Assembly: GCA_963921825.1 (NCBI GenBank) | Contig: OY997591.1 | Span: 56,645,031-56,709,030, forward strand | Direction: 5' to 3' | DNA from: Erodium maritimum | Lineage: Eukaryota > Streptophyta > Magnoliopsida > Geraniales > Geraniaceae | Length of the DNA: 64,000 bases | Shown: positions 10,135 to 20,766 of the stretch, piece after piece | Layout of the letters: each line of letters begins with the position of its first letter | Numbering within the stretch: the first letter of the stretch is position 1 | Translations under genes and position numbers: made by a program | Notes under the pieces: generated by a model | Seen by the model: only the letters and a program-made list of their open reading frames with translations | The model's database searches: none | What the model was told of the DNA's origin: nothing

Positions 10135-12749
10135 TGTCACGCCCCAAATTCGGTTTTCACTGGACTCGAGACGTGAACTAAAATAATAAATAAATAAAGC
10201 GATTTAAAAGGAAAATAAATTCTGAAATAATAATCTGAAAGTGATAAATCCGATAAAATGAGTCAACAGCTCATAAATCCAGCAAATAATGTTTAGTTCA
10301 AAATAGAGGGTACGTCTCTAGACCAGACTAGCCTAAGACCCTCGCTAGCTCCCTAGCTTCGAGAATCCCGCAAGACCACATCCCGCTCAAAATCTGTAAA
10401 ACAATAAAGAAAAGGGGTGAGCTTTCGCTCAGTAGGAAAAAGTAGTTAAGGTGATGCGTATCCGCTCACCACCACGAGTAACCGTCCAATTAGGCATACT
10501 AGCAAGCACAACCCTAATGACACCCACGGAGAGCACATAACCACAAACACACTTACATGCCCACTATCACCCTTTACTCAAATTACTTATTCGGTCATCA
10601 AACATATACAATAAACAATCACACGTCCCGTACCGCAGTCCCCGAACTCCGCCGGCTGTACACAACCCGACCCTATCATATCGTACCGGAACACTCAGCA
10701 TCGGCCTAGATATCTTCCTGGAACCGCATCGGGGCACAATCACAATACATCATACCGGACCACACAAAATCGGCCTAGATGTCTTCCCAGGAATCTGTCG
10801 GGGCACAATCACGACACATCATACCGAATCACAAAACGCCGGCCTAAATACTCTACACCGGCATACCCCCTCGATGTAGGTATCGTACCGGAACCACACT
10901 CTGGGGGACCGCGCATACGTGGGACAACACCGTCGGCCTATGTACTACCCTACACCGGCGTACCCCCTCGGTGTAGGTATCGTACCGGAACACAACTCCT
11001 CTTGGAACATGCATCAAGAAAGTCTCACGCATCACAATGCCATAGTTCAGCCACGGTATACCAACCGGGTCAACTTACCACAACACATCACATCGGTCTA
11101 TCAATCACCCGATCATATCGCAACCATTGTTCACGTCATATCAAGCATGGCACACTTACCCAAAACATAATCACACGCTACACCGACCATATCATAACAT
11201 GATTCTCAACCTAACAACGAATGAACCACACATCAAGCATCAGAATCATAGATCATGGCATTCCAATCAACACACAAACCTAAGGGCTCGACATGGCCCA
11301 CATGCATTTCTACAGCACGGCAATTCCCAAACTTACGGCTCGACATGGCTCGTAAGTTATCCCTCATTTCACTCGTTCCTCACATCCTAACATGCAATTC
11401 TAACAATTAAATAAAGTATTCGCAACCTATATGCATACTAGTAACTTTCCGTAATTAAACCGGTATTCGCTACTTTCCCTACCTCGAACGCTTTCCGAAC
11501 GCTTAGTCACTTCACGAGGTCCAAAAGTCTCCTCCTCCGCCAAGCTCGGGTCCAAAGATTAGGATCAAAATTAAATACTAGAATCAAGAGTAATTCACAA
11601 TTGGTCTAAAGAGGAAAACATTCCCAATTAACCCCAAAAGAGCTCGGTTATAGATAATTGTCCCAATTACTCGAAATCCAATAAAATGTGCCCAAAAGGC
11701 CCAACTCTGGTCTGTCACGGTTCGGGTCACGGACCTGTGGTCTGCACCGTCACCGTTCTCCTCACGGAGACGTGACTGGCGCTGTCACGGTCTCCCTCAC
11801 GGAGCCGTGACGTCCTCCGTCACGGTCCCCGTCACGGATCCGTGACGGGTCTGGACATGTTCGTCCTTCTTCTTCCTCCAGCTCCGATTTCACAAAAATA
11901 AACCTCAAAATCTCCTTTTTTTGACCTTCCCAACCTCCAAATCAGTCCTAAAAACGTCTCCACTTTAATACCCATCATGGGTCTTCATCAAAACTCCACA
12001 AAACTCAATAAAATCCATCATCTAACTCCCTTTTTTCTCCAAAAAAAACATCATCTAAACATCCAAATCAAAAACCCATTGAAACCAATCATGTTCATCC
12101 TTTTTCCTCAATACCCACAATCTAAAACTCGATGAAAACGAATAAGGAGTGAAGATTTACCTTAGAAATGGAGAATAGAAGAAGAAACTAGTGATTTTGA
12201 TGAGATTTGAGTAGAAAATTAGTTCAAGACACCATTTTTCCTCCTTTCTTCTTCTCCAAGCTTCCATAGCTCTCTTTCTTCCTTCTCTCTCTAAATTTCG
12301 GCCACCCTTGATCAAATGGGCTGAAATGCCTTCATTTGGTGCCTAAAACCTAGGTGAGAATAGTCTATAATGCCCCTTTAAGCTTATTCCCTCTCCATGG
12401 CTCAAGTGGGGGCAAAATGGTCAAATCTCCCTCCTTTCTTCTCCCCCAAGCCAACAAGGAAAAGTGTCCATGTGGGGACCACTTATACCCAAATTAAATC
12501 TCGGCACATTTAATTAATTCTTTAAGACTTAAGGTTTGACCGAAATTGACCCCAGGTTGACTTTTTCACAAAAGTTGCTATTTGAAAGGAAACGACCCAA
12601 CTAAGTTAACCGTAACGACGGATAAGCTTTTTGGGTCCCGGAAAGGTCCCGAAGGACTCCCAGAGTCATCGGTTGACTTTTCCGACAATAAGTCAACTTT
12701 CGTCGAAAATCGCCGGTTCGACCGGGATTGACCGGGGGCGGTTCTTATA
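10135..12749 (-). mobile_element. solo LTR of gypsy family A, inverted
   Basis: Read on the minus strand it runs from TATAAGAACCGCCCCCGG (first base changed from TGTA) to GGGGCGTGACA, 2615 bp. GTCCG flanks both sides (10130-10134 and 12750-12754), a perfect 5-bp target duplication. It carries family A landmarks in order: TTGAC hairpin (12672-12697), palindromic CCGTGAC repeats (about 11705-11850), the GAGGTAGGG block (about 11485), a tandem array (about 10640-10990) and the GAGCGAAAGCTC stem (about 10418-10432). No internal domain is present, so it arose by LTR-LTR recombination. Confidence 0.9.
11705..11850 (-). repeat. 35-bp CCGTGAC minisatellite with palindromes
   Basis: About four 35-bp units, each with CTCCGTGA-type and ACCGTGAC-type arms, lie at the LTR position where the other family A copy has the unrelated 34-bp CCTCTGAGCGG units. 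Positions 11828-11849 are a perfect 22-bp palindrome centred on GGATCC. Similar GAGCCGTGAC motifs recur at 61818-61950 in an unrelated LTR. Confidence 0.75.
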
Positions 12750-12890
12750 GTCCGGGCTCGGTACCGACCCTCTGAGAGGCACGGTCTGGGTCCCAGACCG
12801 GCCCTCTGGGGGGCACGGTCCGGGCCTAGTGTCGGGCCTCTAAGGGGCACGGTCCGGGCCTGGTGCTGGGCCTCTGAGGGGCATGGATCG
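12750..12890 (+). repeat. 34-bp GC-rich minisatellite in LTR A (right part)
   Basis: This continues the array cut by the solo LTR. Units start CCTCTGGGGGGCACGGTCCG or CCTCTAAGGGGCACGGTCCG at 34-bp spacing, more diverged than those on the left. Confidence 0.75.
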
Positions 12891-13313
12891 GGCCGAGTGC
12901 TAGGCCTGTGGGCTGCCCAAATTGGGCCTTGTTCGGGCCCAATTTACCTTTTGGCCCAAGTTTTGTCGTTAGGGACAATTTAGGTATTTCACTTTAAAAC
13001 CGACCATGAATGTTTATTAATTCTAGTATTAATTTATTATCCTAGACTTTATTCTCGAGCTCGGGGGAGGAGACTACTAGGCGTTCGTGTGACTAAGCGT
13101 TTGGAAGGCACTTGAGGTAGGGAAGAGTAGTAAATTCCGCTTTTAATCATAGAATGTTAATAGTATGCATATATGACGTTAATAACCGGTAAAGTCTTAG
13201 CTTGCATATATGATGTGATTAACTAGAATAACTGCTTTCAATTATGGGAATTGTCGTGCTGTAGAATCACATATGGCCATGTCGAGCCTTAGGATTGATT
13301 GTTGTTTGTGTTT

Positions 13314-15196
13314 TTTTATAAGCTCGAAAATTTTATTAAAACCGATTTAAAAAAGAAATCGGATAAGCCCTGATTCAAGGAGAAGCATGGTAAAAGAGGC
13401 TAAAAGACCCGAACAACGCTTACAGAGGAGTTCTCCTAAGGGGGAACTTTAAGGAAAACCTTAACCCAAAAAACAGAATAACCAAAAAACAGAAAAAGAA
13501 AACAAAAAAAATTCAACCAAACAAAACTATTTGGTGGTATTCTAACGAGCCTTATGAGATGCTTTCCATAAGGTCGAAACGGGAGGTGCTGCTTTAATGG
13601 CTCTTTCCCGAGAACTGGCTATCAATCGAGTAACGATAGAGTAAATATGGGATCGGCTCTGACGAGGTTGGAGTAGGGCTTCCTTCCAAGGACTGCTCTC
13701 CTTCTTCTCCACTACCACCGAGGCCTCTGATTCATGAGCTTCAGTCAAATCCTGACGATCAGAACAGTCAACCAAATCAACGACCGAGACACTGGTGCTC
13801 AAACCTGATCCTTCCTCACACCCACTTAAAGTACTAGGAACAGACAAATAGTCCCCTTGAAATGGGCTCCAACTAATCCATCAAAAGAAACACTTAATGG
13901 ATCCTTATGAAAATGAGCTTCCTCAAGGCCCAAAACCGGTTCCAGTGTATCATCCAAGCCCGCACGATTAGAAACTGGAAACGCAACATTCAGAGCTTGC
14001 GAATCGCGAAACAAAACTTGCGGCATATCCATAGAGGAATCTGTGCTAACCACCATTCCTGCCGAAATTAACGCTCCAGTATCGGAATTGATATTCGACA
14101 GTTGCTGCGAATCACGAAACAGATGATGATTTGCAATTTGAGCCCGGATCTCCTCCGCCAACCAATCAACAACCAACGTTGATTTCCGGTCGCCGGCGAG
14201 CAGGAGTTTCAGTAGAACCCCGTCCTCCAACTTTGACCCTTTCTCCTGTACAAACGAGTCACCCGAAGCAACAACTCTAGTACCCTGTTTTCGAAAAAAA
14301 CCAGTGGGCAAGCTTCGATCAACGGGCCTTGCATACTTCTGAGACGTACTCTTCATCCCCAACGAGCCCTGGTCATGTGAAACTCGCGAATCCAAAGCCG
14401 GAAAAATAGAGTTGCGTATGCTCTATTTAGAGAGCGAGGACTGTTTAACTGGAAACGGTTCCTGTTACGGACGAGCCATCGCTACAAACAGGATAAAACC
14501 ATAGAAATTGTACCCATTGTAGGCATCAATTGCCTTTTGAGCATCTACCGGCGAAAAAAGTCAACAAACCCGAAACAACGACCCTTTCGATTTGGTCTTT
14601 TTATCGCAATAGCTTATTTGATCGCCCAAAAATCCCCGAAGACTTGTGGAAACCAACCATCAGAGGAACCGAAAGGTATATTAAATACAAAGATCTTCGT
14701 ACCTGACCCTGTCGAAGAACTCGCGTTCACTGTCACCGGTGAAACAGAGGTGGCAGTCAAACCTTTGTCCGGATCTAAGGCTTGTTCAGGAACCCCAACT
14801 CGCGTTACACTCTGATTCACCACACACTTCTTTGCAACCGGATCCGAAACAGGCGACACCAAAGCAACACGCTCAAACTTACGAGCCAACTTCGACTTGC
14901 CTTTGACTTTGTTTCGGCTGGATTTTGTACCTGAAACAGAACCTCTCTCAACCTTGAAACCATCTCTACGTTTTGGACGTCTCTTTGTTTCGTGAGATTT
15001 GCTGAACTTGTTGGTTGAGGCCACCCGGTCAGCAAAACTCCTAATCTTCCTTGATGATAAGTTACTCTCTATGATAACATAATCCCTGTACAGAGAGAGT
15101 AGAATCGAACAAAAAGAAGAAAAGGAAAGCAAAGGTTCCTTTGAGAGAGAAGGAGGCATGTTACTCTCACTTATTCTCCATGTACAGAGAGAGTAT
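13314..15196 (-). mobile_element. ORF1-only LINE (LINE 2), 1.9 kb
   Basis: ATTGTTGTTTGTGTTT occurs perfectly at 13298-13313 and 15197-15212, a 16-bp target duplication. The T-run at 13311-13317 is the poly(A) tail. Between them lie a short 3' UTR, an ORF1-type coding region with RRM signatures and a short 5' leader. No endonuclease or reverse transcriptase sequence is present. The intact duplication shows the copy inserted in this form, so it was mobilised without its own ORF2. Confidence 0.85.
13542..15159 (-). pseudogene. LINE 2 ORF1 remnant (basic N-terminus, RRM, C-terminal region)
   Basis: From the ATG at 15159 the protein begins MPPSLSKEP. It has a basic stretch (KRRPKRRDG), then RNP2 KIFVFNIPF and, in another frame, RNP1 GRCFGFVDFF, the two signatures of an RNA-recognition motif. 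A stop and frame changes break it near 14400-14620. The C-terminal part continues as two open segments (14395-13826 and 13847-13542). The order matches LINE 1 ORF1, but the 3' UTR and tail follow directly. Confidence 0.7.
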
Positions 15197-15496
15197 ATTG
15201 TTGTTTGTGTTTGATTGTGGTTAATAGTCCTTAAATGTCGGTGCATAGTATATCCTGTGGTTAATCTAAGAATCATATTAAACTATATGAATTGTGATGA
15301 TTGTGATATGAATGGTTGCTTCGTGACATGATTGGTTGAATGAATGTGTTGAGTGTGATATGATTGTGCCTTGTGATATGATCGGGTGAATGATAGACCG
15401 ATGTGACGTGCTTGGTAAGTTTTGTCGGTAAGCTTTGTTGGTATGATGAGTTCGGTGTAACGTGTTTTGGTTTGGTATTGCGTGGTATTGTTTGTT

Positions 15497-15835
15497 TACC
15501 CCGAGGTATGTTTCCGGGAAGATATCTAGGCCGATGTGCGCTTCCGGTATGATATATTGTTTACTTACCCCGAGGTGTGTTTCTGGGAAGACCTTTAGGC
15601 CGATGTGCGTTTCCGGTATGAGGTATGTTGTAATTGCCCCGAGGTGTGTTTTCGGGAAGACGCCTAGGCCGATGTGCGTTTCCGGTATGGTGTATTGTTG
15701 ATTGCCCCGATGTGCGTTTCCGGGAAGACATCTAGGCCGATGTGCGTTTTCGGTATGATGTATGTGGTTTCACCCCGATGATGTGTGTCCCGGGAAGAAA
15801 TTTAGGCCGATGTGCATTTCTGGTACGATATGTTG
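15497..15835 (+). repeat. 58-70 bp tandem array in LTR A
   Basis: About five units share CCCCGAGGTGTGTTTCCGGG, AAGACATCTAGGCCGATGTG and CGTTTCCGGTATGATGT. The inverted solo LTR has the counterpart at about 10640-10990. The array lies about 200 bp upstream of the GAGCG/GCTC stem. Confidence 0.8.
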
Positions 15836-16342
15836 AGCTCGTGTGTGGATCGGAGTCTCAAGGTTCAATTATCTTATGTTTGTTTTCGTTTGTTTCATTA
15901 GCTTGGTTTTATGGTTGAATAAGTTGTGTTCCTGTTGATTTCTAATTGTGTCGTCTTTTTAGTAAGTGTTACTAATCGAATAATTTTGATGACGGAGCGA
16001 AAGTCCTTTTTCCCTTTACTATTTTTCCCTACTGAGCGCAAGCTCACCCCCTCTGTTTTTACTGTTTTACAAGTTTCGACGGTGAGTAGGCTTAGAGGAC
16101 GTCTCAGAGCTCGGGAGGTCATTGAGAGTCCGGGGGTTACTTGTAGTAGAGACTTACTTTCTATTTTGTACTAAACATTGTCTTTATTTATTTGGATCTT
16201 GAGCTTTTGACTCCTAGTACCGGTTTTTGATTTAGAACTTAATTCGGAGATTATGTTGTTTGACTTATTTATTTATTTATTATTTTATGGTTATTTTAGT
16301 TCGCGTCTCGAGTCCGATCAAAATTGGATTTGAGACGTGACA

Positions 16343-16712
16343 GGTGGTGTGAAACATGAAGAAAGAGAAAGACCAAAAATACTCAAAACTTGCTTTTGAG
16401 TCAAGATGCTAAGCTTTGATGGTGATTTATCACTAGAGATGTTAAGCTTAACAACTACACTCAAGCACTGGAAAATGATTCTTGAGCTTAGATCTTAAGT
16501 CTTGGTAGTGGTAGATGCTCTTAGTATTAGATATTTAGGAATAACGGATGGCGTGTCATTCAATTGACACTAAATACATGAATAATGGATGATTGTTTTT
16601 ATATTATTATTTTAAATATCATTATTAAAATGTCTTAAATATATGTAGTTTTTTTATATCTAAAGTTAATATAAAACTAATAACATGCACTTACATTTTA
16701 AATTCTTGTGGA
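16343..16712. other. no recognisable feature
   Basis: AT-rich DNA between the gypsy A LTR end and the LINE 3 tail. No coding region or repeat boundary is recognised. It is probably the older sequence into which gypsy A inserted. Confidence 0.5.
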
Positions 16713-16949
16713 TGTTTTTTTTTATAAATGAAATTTTATCAGTGATCCCGTCTTCCAAGGAGGAAAACAAGGATAGAATGATACAACCCAGGCGGGGACC
16801 AAACAAAGACTTTCTCAAAAACAACTAAAACGAATAAAAGACAAAAACAGTCCCTGAAGCAAAAGAGAAATAAAACCAGCCGAGACTGGGCACCCGAAAC
16901 GCCTACCCTATAAAGGCTTCCGAAGAGTATCCACACACTTTCTCAAAGA
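16713..16949 (-). mobile_element. LINE 3, 3' end (continues at 29171)
   Basis: A T-run at 16716-16724 followed by ATAAATGAAATTTTATCAG resembles the 3' end of LINE 2. The fragment stops at the gypsy B insertion (16950-16954 is one copy of its target duplication) and the same LINE resumes at 29171. Confidence 0.6.
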
Positions 16950-16954
16950 GACGT

Positions 16955-19864
16955 TGTAAGAACCACTCCCGGTCAACGCCAGTCAAATCGGCAAAAAACA
17001 GGAAAATTTAAAATTTTTGGGCAGACACTTAAAGGAACCTAAATTTGACCCCAAGGGTCATACCGGACTTAAGTTGACCCCGATATCGACCAAAGTGAGT
17101 TCCGGGGGACTCAGGGCAACTTTTTGACCAATTTGGGAAAGGTTGACTTTTTGCTGGAAAAGTCAACAGAGCGACGTTTTGGTCCATTCGAGGTCCGTTT
17201 TGGATCCAAAAATCTTAGTTGTCGTCACAGCGGTCTTAGTTGAGCCGTTTCCTTGTAGCCCGTCAAGTTTCGTAATTTCTTGGAAAAAGTGCCCGTTCGG
17301 GGCCCGAAACGTCCGAATTTCGCGAATCTGATTTGAAAATATCTAGAAGATATTTTCTAAAAGGTGTGGGACCCACTTGCCACATGTCAATTATGTGGTG
17401 GTGTTAGGTTTTTGAACAAAACAAAAGATGAGACTTTGATGGTAGTTTTGTAAATATGTAAAGGTGATGTTAGTTTGGTAATTATGGCAAAAGTGTTTGA
17501 TTTTGAAACAAAAAAAAGGGATGGCATGTTAGTCTCGGCCATTTTAACAGAAAAGGAGAGTTGTGTAGAGAGAGAAAGTGGAGAGAAGAAAGAGAAGGAG
17601 GAAAAGGAAAAAGAAAGGAGAAAGGTTAGAGTTTTGTGATTTCCCGACAATCCGACCGACGGATCGTCTCAACGGTTGAAGAATCGAGCTCCCGTCGTCA
17701 TTCCCTACGGTGAGAACCTATCCGATTTTCATTTTGGAACGTTTGAACTTTAGGGTTTGAGTTTAAATGGTTTGATTAAGGTTGGGTTGAGGTTTGGGAT
17801 TCGTTAGGAACGTTTTGGGGCGAAAAGAAATGTTTTTCGTTGTGGCCGTGTGGGGCCCACGTTTTCGGGCCTTGGGTTTTTTCGTGTTCGGGTGGTTTTG
17901 GACGATCCCCGAATCGTTAATTCACACCCGGAACGAATTTTGGAATTAAATTGTGGAAGTTGGGAATTTCGGGTTTAGAAACTTTAAACGCGAATTAAAT
18001 TACTCGGAATTCGGAATTTGATTCTGTCGAGTGCCTAGGAACCCTTGAATTATTCTAAGACCGTAGAAACGAAAACGGGAATTTTCGGAGCCCCGGAAGG
18101 GCGTTTCCAAAACCCGGGCAGATTCGCCATGTCGGGGAATCGGGCTTTTCCGAGTCAATTATCGACTATGTCGAGTAATTGGGAAGTTTGGGAGTGATCG
18201 ACATTGTCGGGGTTATTTTTGGGCGTCAAGTTTATTAAATTCCAGTTTATGTCTGCGAACTTAAAGGTACTTAAAATTGTGTTCTTTTAGATCGTGTTGC
18301 AGACAGAGGAAAGGGAAAGCTAGGCGAGTGATCGAGATCACGCCGGAGCTTGTTAGTGCGCTTTTGGAGAAAGCATACGAGGTAGGGAAAAGTAGCCGGA
18401 TCTCGGCCATGATTAGGGAAAGTTAACAGTAAAATTGCATGTGACACCGGGGTGTCGTGGGTTAAGTAGGTTTATCGAATATTAGGAAGGCAGGTGACAC
18501 CGGGTAGTGTCGTATGATACGGGAACGTAGCGAACATTAGAAATGCATGTGACACTTAGTAGTGTCGTAGGAGTAGTGAACTTATCGATATTAGAATTGC
18601 TGGAGGCATATGACCATGCCCGGAGGTTGTTTGGTTAATTTGTGTCTTGGGTGGCCATGAGAGCCCGTAATTTACTGTAGTGTCTTGGGTGTCCATGAGA
18701 GCCCGTACTTTACTGTAGTGTCTTGGGTGGCCATGAGAGCCCGTGTCTTTACTGTTGGTGTCTTGGGTGGCCATGAGTGCCCGTGGGGTTGTTGAGCCCG
18801 TGAGTTACTGGTGGTGTGTCTCGGGAGGCCGTGAGTGCCCGTGGGGTTGTTGAGCCCGTGTTTTACCGTTGGTGTCTTGGGTGGCCATGAGTGGCCGTAG
18901 GCTTGTTGAGACCGTGTTTTACCGTTGGTGTTTTGGGTGGCCGTGAGTGCCTATGGGGTTGTTGAGCCCGAGTCTTGACTGTTGGTGTGTCTTGGGTGGC
19001 CATGAGTGCCTGTGGAGTGTTGAACCGGTCTTGTTGCTGTTTGTTGAACTTGCTTGTGATTGTGATTGTGGTTACCTGAGGTTGGGGTCCCGCTTCATGA
19101 AACGGGGGTCCTCGAGCGCACGCGTCTGCAAGTTCAGACGGGGTAGGGGGCCCGCCCGTGAGGAAAGGGGTCCTGGCCACGCGTGCGTGGTTTGGGGTGA
19201 CAGGTCGACAGCCTGATCCGACTTTTTGTCGAGGAAAATGCAACAGGTCGACCGTCTGGCCTGACAGAGATCGGTAAAGGGCGTGTGGGAGGTTACTGAG
19301 AGGTTGGAGTGCGATCCTTGGTGATCTTGTTTGGTGTGCGACCCTTAGTGATCTTGGGTGTTGCGTGGTCATCTGTCGTGTCTTTGGATGAAGTCGTCAA
19401 TCGTTGTGTCGGGTCTACATTACGTGTCCGAGTGTTGAGTCGGTTGAGGAAAGTAACAGTGTGTGTGTGTGTGTCGGTCGGGTTACTTGAGTTGGGGATA
19501 GCGATCCCCGTTGTTTGGGTTGTTGTTGGTGTTACCGGCATTGTCTGCTAAGTATGCCGTAGTTAGTCTGTTATCCGTGGTGGTGAGCGAACGCTCACCC
19601 CTAGCTACTTTTCCTACAGGTACTGGTCGCAGGTTGGACTAGGTGAGCTTCCGAAGCTTGAAGAGTTAGGAGCGGGAGTCCGGGTTTACTTTTGAGTCTA
19701 GCGACGTACACTTGTATTTTGTCCGCTTGTGGGACGTACTTTTGAGTTGTAAATAATTATTTTGTTTAAGTAATTGGTGGTTTTAAAGTGATTTATGTAA
19801 AAGGTTTCAAAATGTTTTAAATGTTCGCGTCCTGAGTTCGGTTTACTGAAATTGGGGCGTGACA
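16955..19864 (+). repeat. 5' LTR of gypsy B
   Basis: 2910 bp. Near the start it has clustered TTGACC/GGTCAT motifs and the paired TTGAC hairpin at 17143-17168. A GAGGTAGGGAAAAGTAG block lies at about 18380. A tandem array of GTGTCTTGGGTGGCCATGAG units spans about 18650-19030. The stem GGTGAGCG-AA-CGCTCACC is at 19582-19599, followed by CTACTTTTCCTACAGG. It would hold promoter and polyadenylation signals, but none was pinned down. Confidence 0.88.
18650..19030 (+). repeat. GTGTCTTGGGTGGCCATGAG tandem array in LTR B
   Basis: About nine units of roughly 38-55 bp alternate GTGTCTTGGGTGGCCATGAG with GCCCGTGGGGTTGTTGAGCC. The 3' LTR (about 24715-25100) and the solo LTR (about 51680-52170) have arrays with different unit numbers. 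Confidence 0.8.
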
Positions 19865-19867
19865 ACT

Positions 19868-19879
19868 TGGTATCAGAGC
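19868..19879 (+). other. primer-binding site of gypsy B
   Basis: TGGTATCAGAGC lies three bases after the 5' LTR end. It is the usual plant retrotransposon site complementary to the 3' end of initiator methionine tRNA, used to prime minus-strand DNA synthesis. Confidence 0.9.
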
Positions 19880-20231
19880 TCGAGGTTTCACACCTCGGAC
19901 TGTACGTCAATTAGGTGGGGAGACTCGAGTGAGTAAAATCCCGTCGTGCGTTGGGTACGCAAGTCGGAACCCGTGTGTAGACCCGTAGTGTTTTTGAGTC
20001 CTGTTTGTGTTTGTGTGTATGTGCAGTATTTTATTACTGGCATACTAATTATTTGTTGCTGCGTAAACGTTTTTAAGCTGTCGCGGGTCGACTCAGGAGC
20101 GCTCCTGTAGTCGAACGTGACGGTGCTGATATCAAGTCGGTACAACGTAGTTCGGGGACGCCTGGACCGGGTTGTAGCTACGTGTTGTCAAAGAATGAGG
20201 CTTTATAATGAAAGGGAGAAAAGTTTTAAAT

Positions 20232-20400
20232 TTGATTGGCCCTGTGGGCGTGTGTGTAAGTTGGTTGGTCTGGTGGGTGCGTTTTGATTTTGGTTGGTCC
20301 GGTGGGTGCGTTTTGATTTTGGTTGGTCCGGTGGGTGAGTTTTGATTTTGGTTGGCCCGGTGGGCGTGTTTTGGTTTTGGTTGGCCTTGTCGGCTTGTGA
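20232..20400 (+). repeat. 29-bp tandem repeat in gypsy B leader/gag region
   Basis: About five units of GGTGGGTGCG-TTTTGATTTT-GGTTGGTCC. A 29-bp period is not a multiple of three, so this stretch is unlikely to encode protein. Confidence 0.8.
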
Positions 20401-20637
20401 TTGAGGTTGGGTGACTTGTGTCTGGTCTTTAAATTGTTGTACGTGTGTTGTTAGTTTGGTGGTCGAATGTCTACGACGCACAAGTGTGCGGGTCGCTAGA
20501 AGAAGGGTAGGATGCGAGTGCCCTAGGGTTGACGTGACGGTGTGTTAAGTGTGAAGTCGTTGCAGCTACGGGACGGGCCATGGACCGGCCCGGTAGGAGA
20601 CGTGGTCGGGCCACTGTTTTGGCGCGGAAGGTGAAAT

Positions 20638-20766
20638 GGACCGGGTGGCTTACCGGCCCGGATGGCAGAACGGACCGGGTGGCTTGCCGGCTCGGACGAC
20701 ATCACGGTCCGGATGGCTTGCCGTCCCAGACGGTAGCACGGTTCGGCTGGCTTGCCGGCCTGGTCC
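20638..20766 (+). repeat. 34-bp GC-rich minisatellite in gypsy B internal region
   Basis: Four units begin GGACCGGGTGGCTTGCCGGC or a close variant, spaced exactly 34 bp apart. The unit length and GGTCCG-type content resemble the LTR A minisatellite, though the consensus differs. Confidence 0.8.

Larger units (their letters stand above)
1..16342 (+). mobile_element. Ty3/gypsy element, Tekay/Del type, family A (5' end outside window)
   Basis: The internal domain (1-3570) runs gag zinc knuckle, protease, reverse transcriptase, RNase H, integrase, chromodomain, which is the Ty3/gypsy order. The C-terminal WRHH...YPSLF chromodomain and a very long LTR fit the Tekay/Del chromovirus clade. A polypurine tract precedes a 3' LTR that starts at 3571 and ends in GTGACA at 16342. 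Three later insertions account for about 10 kb of that span. The 5' LTR and most of gag lie upstream of the window, so no target duplication can be checked for this element. Confidence 0.85.
3571..16342 (+). repeat. 3' LTR of gypsy A, split by three insertions
   Basis: The LTR begins TGTAAGAACC at 3571 and ends CGTGACA at 16342. LTR blocks are 3571-4349, about 9962-10134, 12755-13313 and 15213-16342, about 2.6 kb in total. This agrees with the uninterrupted solo copy at 10135-12749 (2615 bp). Matching blocks include the paired TTGAC hairpin near the start, a GC-rich 34-bp minisatellite, a GAGGTAGGG block at about 13114, a 58-70 bp tandem array (15497-15835), and a GAGCG/GCTC stem followed by CACCCC at about 16033. 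Confidence 0.85.

Noticed and set aside
18650-19030. Regularly spaced repeats that could be taken for a CRISPR array
   Set aside because: Units vary, lack unique spacers and recur in all LTR copies. They are LTR tandem repeats in a plant genome.
18863-19372. 169-codon minus-strand open frame in LTR B
   Set aside because: It is antisense over LTR tandem repeats and recurs, broken differently, in the other LTR.
19868-19879. TGGTATCAGAGC as part of a tRNA gene
   Set aside because: Only the 12-base primer-binding site is present, next to an LTR. No cloverleaf was found around it.
20203-20481. Gln/Pro/Thr-rich open frame on the minus strand
   Set aside because: It arises from the 29-bp tandem repeat and is antisense in gypsy B.
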